A stretch of DNA of 64,000 bases from Closterium sp. Naga37s-1 (Eukaryota; Streptophyta; Zygnematophyceae; Desmidiales; Closteriaceae). A model generated the notes under the pieces. It worked only from the letters and a program-made list of their open reading frames with translations. It was not told where the DNA came from and searched no databases. Below are positions 19,787-30,169 of the stretch, one piece after another. The stretch is taken from contig CANJKZ010000461.1 of assembly GCA_947471745.1 (NCBI GenBank), positions 129,001 through 193,000 on the forward strand, in the 5' to 3' direction. Numbering within the stretch: the stretch's first letter is position 1; the number at the start of each line of letters is the position of its first letter. A program made the position numbers and the translations under genes.

Positions 19787-22700
19787 GTGGACGCTTCCGA
19801 ACCCGCCACGTCTACCAACGTAGAGGAGACGGCCTTAGAGCAGTCATCTACGCCGAACGAGGTAGACACTGTTGATCGTCCAGTCGTGCTTCTAGGGAAG
19901 CTTCGCGGTGTTCCAGTCAAGATTCTCATCGATAGCGGAGCTAGCCACTCGTTCGTTTCGTCTTCATTAGTTAGTCGTCTCCATCTCGAGGCAGATTCGG
20001 CAATCAACTTCAAGGACGCTCGCATGGTAGATGGGACGCCACTTCACATAGGACCAGTCATTCGCAAGTTGCGCGTAGTGCTAGGACCAATCACGGTTAG
20101 GCGTGATTTCGATTCTGCGACGCTGGACGGTTACGACTTCATCTTCGGTAGGGATTGGCTACGGACGGTTAACACTCAGTTCGATTGGGCTCAGGGAAGC
20201 TGCAGCGTCAAGGTAGATGGGGAGTTCCGGGAGCTGCCACAGTGGAGCGATGGGGCCACATCATCCACAGCTATCATCAATGCTGTTCGTGTGCGGCAGC
20301 TGGTGAAGCGTGCGGCACGGATTTTCGCGGTTTTCCTTGAGGAGGTGGAAGCTGAGGAGGGGAAAGGAGGGAGTGCAGCAGTTGGTGAGAAGGCGACTCT
20401 TCCTGCTGAGGTGAGTGCACTGTTAGCAGAGTTCGCAGACGTCTTCCCCGACGAGTTGCCCCCAGGGTTGCCTCCCAGCCGAGCAATAGACCATCGGATA
20501 GAGTTGGAGCCGGGAAGCAGGCCAGTAGCGAAGCCGCAGTGGAGGTTGAGTCCAGCGGAGACAGAGGAGATGACGCAGCAGGTTAGGCACTTTCTCGCGC
20601 AGGGTTTCATACAGCCATCTAGATCACCTTGGGCAGCACCGATCCTTTTCGCGCCTAAGAAAGACGGAGGGTTACGGATGTGCATAGATTACCGCGCACT
20701 GAACGCCGCCACCGTCAAGAATAGATTCCCAGTTCCGAGAGTAGAGGATCTTCTCGATGCAGTGCAGGGCGCTAGAGTCTTCTCAAAGATCGACCTCCGT
20801 TCGGGTTACCACCAGATTCGCGTAGTTCCAGAGGACCAGCACAAGACGGCGTTTCGTACGAAGCAGGGGTTGTACGAGTTTAGGGTTCTTCCGTTCGGTT
20901 TGACCAACGCCCCAGCGACGTTTCAGACGCTCATGAACACTGTCCTCTCCGAGTACCTAGGTTCGTTCGTCGTGGTTTACCTAGACGACATCTTGATCTT
21001 CTCAAAGACGAAAGAGGAGCACGTGCAGCACTTGCAGAAGGTCTTCGAGGTCTTACGGAGGGAGCAGTTGTACGCGAAGCAGTCGAAGTGCGAGTTCTTC
21101 CTTCCAGAGGTCGAGTTTCTAGGCCATGTCGTATCCGCTAGTGGCATTAGGACCGACCCGAAGAAGATCGCAGCAGTACAGGATTGGGTAGCACCGACCT
21201 CAGTCAAGGAGTTGCAAAGCTTTCTCGGATTTGCCAATTACTACCGTCGTTTCGTTCAGGGTTACGCATCGATCGCTAGTTCACTCACCGACCTACTTCG
21301 GAAGGGCGTAGATTTCGATTGGGGTCCAGCGCAGCAGCAGGCGTTCGAGCAGATGAAGCAGTCGCTCACGTCTTCACCGACACTGTCGTACCCTGATCCC
21401 ACTCGCCCGTACGTTGTAGTGACCGACGCTTCAGATCGGGCCATAGGAGCAGTGCTTCTTCAGGACCAGGGACGCGGGTTGCAGCCGATCGCGTACGAGT
21501 CGCGTAAGCTTAGGGGAGCGGAGTTGAACTATCCCATACACGACAAGGAGGCGCTCGCGATCATCCATGCGTATAAGGTGTGGAGGTGCTACCTAGAGGG
21601 GGCAGATAGTGTTATACGCACGGACCATTGCTCGCTTCGTTTCCTCAAGTCGCAGCCACAGCTGAGTCGTCGCCAGGCTAGATGGATGGAGTTCATGGAG
21701 GGGAGTTTTCACTACAGGATAGAGTACAAGGCAGGCGTTCGCAACCCAGCAGATCCGCTCACTCGCCCTAGTTGCCAGCTCGCTAGCCTCACAGTCACTG
21801 CCGGCCATCCACTTCTCACAGCACTCTTCGAGCACGGTTACACAGTAGATCCCGACTTCACACCACAGCCGCCCGCAGGAGCAGAGGTGCAGGGTAGTGT
21901 CTACATACGGAAGGGTACCACACGGATTTGGGTTCCTGCCTACCGCCCTCTTCGACAGCTCCTTCTTTCCGAGGCACACGACGTAGTTAGTGCAGGTCAC
22001 TTCGGAGCAGATAAGACGGCTAAGACGCTTAGTCGCACGTACTTCTGGCCAGGGCTTGCAGCAGACGTAGAGGATTACATTCGCTCGTGCGACACGTGTC
22101 AGCGTACGAAGTCCTCTCGCCAGCGCAAGGCAGGACTTTTGCAGCCGATTCCACCACCCGACCGCCCTTGGCAGGTAGTTACGATTGACTTCATCATGGC
22201 TTTACCGCGCACAGTTAGGGGTCACGACGCCATCTTGCACCTTGAGCTCGCAAATGCACGCATGGCACGCACCACCAACCGCAGTCGTCGTGATGTGTCG
22301 TTTTCAGTTGGCGACCGTGTCCTTCTCGACAGCCGCAACCTCCGACTGCCACAGGACAGCAAGCTTCGCCCTCGTTTCATTGGTCCATTCGTCATTGAGC
22401 ACGCACTAGGTCCAGTTGCATACCGCCTCCGCCTTCCCGCTCATTTCCGCATGCACCCGTCATTCCACGTGTCTCTTCTTCGTCCATACACCGATCCCAA
22501 CGCCACCTTCTCGCGCCGTGATCGCAATCCACTGCCGGTAGCTGTTGACACCGACGAGCCCGACTACCAGATCCAGCGCATCCTCAGGCACCGACGCCGT
22601 CTCCATGGGGGTGTCTCTTTCATCGACTTCTTGGTTCGTTGGCGTGGTTACGATGCAGCCGACGACAGCTGGGTTCCTTTGTCCTCGCTGTCTCCCGACA

Positions 22701-22804
22701 ACGCTTGCCTTCAAGCGTACCTTAGTCTGCAGGCGCCGCGGACGTCGCCTCCTTGGGAGGGGGGTAGTGTTACAGGGGGTTTTACTGTTCACTTTGCACA
22801 GTAA
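19787..22804 (+). pseudogene. pol: Ty3 pol with integrase-core deletion and chromodomain
   Basis: One open frame of about 1005 codons without an obvious ATG start. Domains in order: protease ([12 protein letters not shown], near residue 50), reverse transcriptase (VYLDDILIF near 400), RNase H ([15 protein letters not shown] near 545), H2C2 zinc finger of integrase ([14 protein letters not shown] to CDTCQRTK), then [19 protein letters not shown]. Here the DDE catalytic core, normally about 150 residues, is absent and the frame jumps to the C-terminal region ([19 protein letters not shown]). A chromodomain follows ([18 protein letters not shown]). The deletion is in frame, so Gag-Pol-like protein could still be made but could not integrate DNA. 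Confidence 0.92.
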
Positions 22805-22805
22805 C

Positions 22806-23150
22806 TGTCAGAGGTCCATTGGTGATCCCCGATTGATCCTAGGGAAGGGTTACAGGCATGTTGGCCTGGGGGGTTATGGGCGCACTGACCCGCTACTTAA
22901 CAAGCCCTTTTATCCCAATGGTCTAGTGGTTAGGATTCTGACATGGTATCAGAGCGAAGGTCTCGGGTTCGAATCCCAGTGTGTGCACTTCGGGCATCCC
23001 AGTGCGGGGGGGTGTCAGAGGTCCATTGGTGATCCCCGATTGATCCTAGGGAAGGGTTACAGGCATGTTGGCCTGGGGGGTTATGGGCGCACTGACCCGC
23101 TACTTAACAAGCCCTTTTATCCCAATGGTCTAGTGGTTGGGATTCTGACA
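22806..23150 (+). mobile_element. TRIM retrotransposon with tRNA-like A and B boxes
   Basis: Two 138-bp LTRs (22806-22943, 23013-23150) starting TGTCAGAGG and ending GATTCTGACA, differing at one base that I can see. PBS TGGTATCAGAGC at 22944-22955, internal region only 69 bp, G-rich polypurine tract before the right LTR, and a 5-bp target duplication GTAAC. No protein is encoded. The left LTR end holds an exact RNA polymerase III A box, TGGTCTAGTGG (22919-22929), and the internal region holds an exact B box, GGTTCGAATCC (22966-22976). Their spacing is 47 bp, as in a tRNA gene. It is inserted in the Ty3 3' LTR. Confidence 0.93.
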
Positions 23151-23246
23151 GTAACTCCCAACCCCATCCTTATCCTTATCTTCTTGGATTTCCTAGTGCC
23201 ACGTGGCACTCTACTTTCTTTGCCTTCTAGTTCCTAGTCCCACAAC

Positions 23247-23677
23247 CAGGGCTGACTATTCAAATAAAACCAGTCTGATTTTTTTGGCCCCCCAAATTGT
23301 TTTAGTCTGAGGCCCATTTTCCAAAAAAAAATTACTCTGATTTCTCAGGAACCAGAGAAGTATAACTCTGAAAATTTTAGAATTCAGTGACTACCATAAG
23401 ACTACGGCAGGATTTACTATGAACGGGTCGTTTGCACAAGTCCCGAGGGATGTCTTTTCCTCGAACTAAGAGGAATGACATAGGGGAGTTTGTACTCTGT
23501 AGTATGAAAACTCATTATCCGGCAAGCAAGGACTCTGAAATTTTCAGTATTGAAAAAAACATTAGTCTGAAGCACTCATTTTTCAAAATCAGCCAACTCT
23601 GAGAAATCAGGAATGTCACGAAAATAGTCTGAAATTTCAGACAATCAGACTAAAATAGTCTGATATCGTCAGCCCTG
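23247..23677. mobile_element. hAT-type MITE
   Basis: 431 bp with inverted ends CAGGGCTGAC/GTCAGCCCTG and an 8-bp target duplication CCCACAAC (23239-23246, 23678-23685). AT-rich with many AGTCTGA motifs in both orientations and no coding capacity. The terminal sequence and 8-bp duplication fit a non-autonomous hAT element. It is inserted in the Ty3 3' LTR. Confidence 0.93.
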
Positions 23678-23892
23678 CCCACAACCCACTTTCCCACAAT
23701 TGCTCTTGCATGCTATATCAACCTTGCTTGTATTCCCTCATATCAATCAATTCTCATTCAACTCTTCAATTACTCAGTTACCTCTTCGCCTATTTCGCCA
23801 ACACTCTCTTTCGCCAAAGTCTTCCGCCGCGTTTATCCTCAATTTAGTCAGCCCCGCTATTCCTTAGCGGATTTAGGCCAAGGGGCCTAACA

Positions 23893-24355
23893 CTAACCTA
23901 GTAGCGGTACACTCCAAATACCGGTACAAGCACGTATAAATAGAAACGTTATACCATAGCATTTACCAGCATTCACATTATCTTATTTTTACCCGTGAGA
24001 AGTCCACCCAAATCACACAAGCACTGCATTTAATGTAACAAGCGCTGCTGCACAAGCAGTAATTTATTCACACAAATCAGCCAAACCCTAAACAGACAAA
24101 CACACAAGGTTGAGTCTCACAAACCCAAGATCACTCCATAAACCTACATTCCAACCCACATGCAAGCCACCCCGGGACGAGTTACGCCTAAACCTAATAA
24201 GTACAAGTCTAGCTCCCACTGCTGCTGCTGGCTCCTAGCAGTTGATCCCTCCCCCCCCTCCTCTCCCCTTCGTTCCCCTCCCTCCTCTCCTCACTGCCTG
24301 CAGAAACCATCCCCTCACCCTCCTCCCTTCCCAACACCTGTTTCTCGTTGCTGAC
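23893..24355. other. Spacer between Ty3 element and Cu-ATPase 3' end
   Basis: About 460 bp of AT-richer sequence that must include the ATPase 3'UTR on the minus strand. Nothing else recognised. Confidence 0.4.
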
Positions 24356-27300
24356 TCAGAAGCTCCCAGCTTTCTTCATCTTCCCAAACAGCAGCTCCGG
24401 CAGCTTCGGGCGGCGGTACATCCGCAGCATAAGAGACGAGCACACCACGCTAACAGACGAAAGCGCCATCATTGCGCCGGCAAGCCAGGGCGGCAGCCGC
24501 ACCATAAACACCGGATACAGCACCCCCGCCGCCAAAGGAATCAACAAGATATTATACCCCATCGCGAAAACATAATTCCATCTGATCCTCGAAAACGTCT
24601 TCCTCGCGAGATCCAGCGCAGTAATCACATCTTCCAAATTTGACCGCATGAGGACAAAATCCGCCGCCTCAATAGCAACGTCCGTGCCGGCACCAATAGC
24701 GATGCCCACGTCTGCTGCAGCCAGAGCCGGTGCGTCGTTGATGCCATCCCCCACCATCGCTACCACTGTCTTGCTCTCACTCCGACTCAGACCCACAGCG
24801 GCAGCAGCAGAGGAGGCAGCAGCAGCACAAGTGGAGCAGCAGGCAGAATCGCCCCAGCCAAGCACATGCCCCACACGAGACATCAACCAGCACCAGCACC
24901 AGCACCCGCAGCAGCTTCTGTTGCTGCCGAGCGCAGGGTCGAGTGGGGGAGGCGTCATCTGCAGCGAGCGAATGGCGGCGGCCTTGTGGGCCGGTAGCAC
25001 CTCTGCTATCACCTCGTGGATGCCCAGCTGGAGTGGGTGAGGAGAGATGGGTGGGAGAGGGGAGGGGGAACCGGGAGAGGTGTGGGAACGGATGGCGGCT
25101 GCCTTGTGGGCCGGCAGCACCTCTTGCTATCACCTCGTGGATGCCCAACTGGTGGGTGGGGAGGGGAGGGACGAGGGTCAAGGACGGGCCGGGAAAGAAA
25201 AGCTGTTGCTACAGGGAAAGAGCAAGGGAGGGGCAGTAGCACCTCTGCAGTGACCTGGTGGGGGCGACAGCATTGGCAGTGTGTCATTGCATGAGGCATG
25301 GTGGGAGGCATGGGTTGCGTCCGATCACTGGTAGCAACTAACACAACCTCGAAAACGCAAATGCAGGGTCTCACCTGTCTGGCCACGGCATTGGCAGTGC
25401 GGCGGCTATCCCCTGTCATCATCTCTGCGCGCACCCCCATGCAAGTCAAGACCGGCCACCTCCCCCCCACCACCTCACCTGTGCTTATCCCTCACCTGTC
25501 TGGCCACGGCATTGGCAGTGCGGCAACTATCATCACACTGCGCACGCCCATGTGCCTTAGACCCTCATCTCTCTGACCTCTCTCCCACCCATCCGTACCT
25601 CACCTGTGCGTCCCTCACCTGTCTAGCAACGGCGTGGGCAGTGCGGCGGTTGTCCCCTGTCATCATCACAGCGCGCACCCCCATGCGCCTCAACCCCTCC
25701 ACCACCACTGCTGCACAAGAACAGTGTCTTACCTGCCCACACCTGTGTGCCCCTCTCACCTGTCTAGCAACGGCGTGGGCAGTGCGGCGGTTGTCCCCTG
25801 TCATCATCACCGTGCGAACCCCCATGCGCCTCAACCCCTCCACCACCACTGCAGCCTCCCTCCTCACTGGATCACTGATCACCACACTCCCCACCACCCT
25901 CACTCTCTCCTCCCTCCCTCCACTCCCCTCCTCCCTCCCACTCCCCTCCGCCTCGCCCCGCTCCCGCCTGCCGCCCACTGCCACAATGACACCTGTCCGC
26001 GCCTCCTCCTCCTGCGCCTGCAACAGAAGATCCACCTGAGCAGGCACCTGAACGCCCAGGTGTTCCATCAGGTGCCGGCTGCCCACCAGAACCACCTGAC
26101 CGTCCACCCTGCAGCGGATCCCCATCCCTGCCAGCACCTCACACTCTGTTGCTTCTTTCATCCAGCTCATATCCTTGGAGGGTTTGAGAGACGACGCAGC
26201 AGAAGGGGAGAGAGAGGAGCAGGAGGAGGAGGGGGAGGAGGAGAAAGGAGTCGTAGTCTCGTCCCCGGCGAAACCTTCCCCGGAAAAGACAAAATAGTGC
26301 TGCGCATAGTCCAAAATCGCCCGCCCGAGCGGGTGCTCGGAATTTGCCTCGGCTGCCGCTGCTAGGGAAAGCAGATCGGATTGAGATATGGCCTCATTAT
26401 CACACTCCTCGTTAGTAGAACACTCGGTATCACCAACATAAGGCACCACTGCCACCACCCTCGGTTTCCCCACCGTCAGCGTCCCCGTCTTATCAAAGGC
26501 CACGCATGTGACTTTATGTGCTGCTTCTAGCGCCTCTCCCCCCTTTATAAGCACACCCTGTGCCGCGCCCACGCCTGTTGCGACCATGACTGCCGTGGGC
26601 GTGGCTAATCCGAGGGCGCAGGGGCACGCTATAACGAGTACGGCGATAGCGAAGAGGAGCGGGAGGGTGAACTGCGAGTCTACCCCCGGAGGAAGCATGG
26701 CGGATGAAATGCACCCCATGCTCCCAGCCATGAACCAGCAAAGCCACGTGCACGCTGAAAGAACCACCACCACGGGCACAAACACCGCTGCAACACGGTC
26801 GGCAAACTTCTGAATGGGCGCCTTGCTGAGCTGTGCTGACTCGACAAGGGCCACTATCTGCGCCAGAGCGGTTTCGCTGCCCACCTATTAACACGCATGG
26901 CAGGGATTGGGACGAGGGAAGGGGCACAGCAAGACAGGGGACAGCAGGCAGAGAGCAGACTTCTGGATGGGCGCCTTGCTGAGCTGTGCCGACTCCACCA
27001 GCGCCACTATCTGCGCCAGAGCCGTTTCGCTGCCCACCTGTTAAACCGCGCATGTGGGGACAGAAGGTAAGGCAAGACAGGGACGCGGAGGGAGGCGGGA
27101 GAGAGGGCGGGCTTCTGAATGGGCGCCTTGCTGAGCTGCACCGACTCCATCAGTGCCACTATCTGCGCCAGAGCCGTTTCGCTGCCCACCTGTTAGGGAC
27201 AGATGGGGGGACAGATGGGGGGACAGGTGGGTGGCAAGGGGATGGAGGGAGGAGGGACAGTGAGGCTTCACTTCTGGATGGGCGCCTTGCTGAGCTGCGC

Positions 27301-30133
27301 CGATTCCACCAGCGCCACTATCTGCGCCAGAGCTGTCTCGCTGCCCACCTGTTGGTGTGAGCATGGGGGGACAGATGGGAAGGCGCACACCCAGACACAG
27401 GGAGACGGAGGGAGGCGGGAGAGAGGGCGGAGTTGTGGATGGTGTTGAGATGCGCGGATTCAACAAGCGACAAGGGCTGTCCCACTGACAACCTGTTAGC
27501 CCCAAGCCACAACACACCACAATAACAACACAACACAACACCCACCCACCTGTGTCGCTCGCAGCAGCACGCCAGCCGACAGGTTGACAGTGCCGCCCAG
27601 AAGACGCGACCCCGGCCCCTTGGCCACTGGTGCTGACTCCCCCGTGAGCATGGCCTCGTTCACGTGGGTGGTGCCTGGGTGGGGTGGGAGGGAGGGACGG
27701 GAGGGGGGAGGATACGAGGGGAATTTGTCTCAGAGTATTGTCACACGGCCCCTTGGCCACTGGTGCTGACTCGCCCGTGGGCATGGCCTCGTTCACATGG
27801 GTGGTGCCTGGGTGGGGGGGGAAGGATAGGGGGGGAAAGAGTAGGGGGGGTTGAAGTAACACACCCCCTAGGCCACTGGCGCTGACTCGCCCGTGAGCAT
27901 GGTCTCGTTCACGTGGGTGGTGCCTGGGGGGGGGGAAGAAGAAGGGTACAAGGAGGGTGGGGAGGAATGAGTAAGCAAGTGGGAGAGTTGAGTCAGCAGC
28001 ACGGCCCATTGGCCACCGGCGCTGACTCGCCTGTGAGCATGGACTCGTTCACGTGCGTGGTGCCTGGGGGGAGAGAGGGGGGAAGGATAAGAGGCGGAAT
28101 AAAGGAGAAGCGGGGAAGTGGACTCAGGGGATTGCAGCACGGCCCCTTGGCCACTGGTGCTGACTCGCCTGTGAACCACTTACATAGCTCTCCTCCACTC
28201 ACTCGTTACAATCACACCATCTGTGGGCACTCTCGCCCCGGGCAACCAAACATCAGCAATCACTCGCAGCACACCTCCCCTTCTCACTGCTGCTACCTTT
28301 TCACTCCCCAGCCAGCCACTCACCCGTTACAATCACACCGTCTGTTGGCACCCTCGCCCCGGGCAGCACTCGCAGCACATCCCCTCTCTGCAGCAGCCGC
28401 GAGTCAACTTCTCTCTCTGCCACCACTTTGCCGTCTGGAGGGACGAGGCGAGGAGAAGGGCAGAGAAGGGGCGCATGGGAGACATAGAGAGGGAGAGAGT
28501 TGAGACATGCCAAGCAGCAGCACTCGCAGCAGGTCCTCTCCTCTGCAGCAGCCGCAAGTCTACCTCCCTCTCTGCCACCCGCCACAGCCTCCAAAGAACC
28601 CCCCCCCCCCCCCCAGGATAAACACGATCAGCAATCAGCCCAAGCGCACCTGCATGGGCGTATCTAACCCCCCAAAGGCACGAGCAGCATACCTGCATTC
28701 ACGTCCACCAGCACGGCCGTTGCTGGCGCCAGCTGCAGCAGCTTCTGGATCGCTTCAGACGTTTTCCCCTTCGCCACGGCCTCGAGATACTTTCCCCCTA
28801 GAATAAACACTATCAGCATCACAGACGTTTCGAAGAAATCGTGGCCCAGGTACCGCCCAGAACCGATCTGCACCGCGAGGGTCAGCAGAGAGTAGCCATA
28901 GGCCGCGGAGGTCCCGAGGGCGACCAGCACGTCCATATTCGCGCTGCCGTGGCGGAGCGATCTGAACCCTGCGATGTAGAATCGACGGCCCAGATGGAAC
29001 TGCACGGGGGTCGCGAGGAGCAGCTTCAGCCATTGGATGAGCGTGACGTGGAGGAAGGGGAGGGAGAGGAGGCGGGAGAGGAGGCGGGAGTGGGAGGCGA
29101 GGTTGAGGAGAAAGAGGGGGACAGCGAAGAGGAGCGAGAGGGAGAACTGGCGCGTGAGGGAGTGGAGTTCGGAGGAGCGATCGGGGCGGTAGGAGCCGAG
29201 CATGCTAGGCAGGGCAACGCGTAGCCCATGGGAGTGAGCTTTCTTTCCTCCTCTCCCCTCTGCCCTCCGCTCCTCCATCCTGTCTTCTCGTCCCCTGCTG
29301 ACCTTCTCTGCGGGCCCATCGCTCCCCAACCCTTCTTCTCCCCCCTCCTTCCTCCGGTCCCCGTTCCTCGCTGTCCCCGTTTTAACAGTTCTTGACACTA
29401 GCTTCAGGAGTGCATGGGCCCGTTCCGCCCACGGGCCCCTCTTCTTCCCTCGCCCAACTAGCTTCGCCCTCTCCTCTTCCTCCCCTCCTTCCTCCTCCCC
29501 TCCCTCCTCCATCCCTCCCTCTTCATCTCCCTCACTCCCTTTCCCATGTCTCCTCTCACCACCTTCCTCCTCCCCCTTCCCCTCCTCCCCATCTTCCGCC
29601 AACCAATCATCCTCCTCCTCCCCTTCCTCCTCCCCACCCAACCCCAACCCCACCAGACTAATCGCCTCTATAGCTCCCACCACGTCCCTAATCCCCGTGA
29701 TTTCCGGGTCGTATTCTACCTCCACCCATCCGCTCCTAGAATCTACACTGACCTCCCTAACTCCCGCCAATGATAATACCGCTACTTCGACCGTAGCTGC
29801 CACGTCATCCCTGCCACCCATCCCCGTTACAGTCACGCTCAGCCTGTCGCTCCCGCTATCCGTGCCGAGAATCGCGGCGTCGAACCCGGCGTCTTCCACC
29901 AATCGCAGCGCGTCTCTCACGCCGAGAATCGCGGAGTCGAACGCGATTTCCGCGGTCTCGGTGGCGAGGGCGACGGAGACGCGTCGCACGCCGTTCGCGG
30001 ATTGGACGGCGGTGGTAACCGCCGTAACGCACGCGGCGCAGGTCATGCCGGTTATTCGCACTCGCACTGTCACAACGCCCGGCGAATGCGGACCGGAAAA
30101 TGCTGCATTTTGCGACGGACCCGTTGCCGGTGC

Positions 30134-30169
<36 letters not shown>

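Larger units (their letters stand above)
18312..23892 (+). mobile_element. Ty3-type chromovirus LTR retrotransposon, defective, with nested insertions
   Basis: 5' LTR 18312-18647 (336 bp, TGTTA...TAACA). The primer-binding site TGGTATCAAGAGCC follows at once. Gag and pol are inside, a purine tract GGGAGGGGGG precedes the 3' LTR (22768-23892), and a 4-bp target duplication CTAA (18308-18311, 23893-23896) flanks it. The 3' LTR is 1125 bp because it carries a TRIM (345 bp plus 5-bp duplication) and a hAT MITE (431 bp plus 8-bp duplication); subtracting both leaves exactly 336 bp. I see only about one LTR difference, so insertion is recent. Gag is frameshifted and the integrase core is missing, so the element cannot move by itself. 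Confidence 0.95.

Noticed and set aside
22912..22984. Possible tRNA-Glu gene
   Set aside because: A and B boxes are exact, but acceptor and anticodon stems do not pair and the stretch spans an LTR border and PBS; treated as a tRNA-like promoter inside a TRIM.
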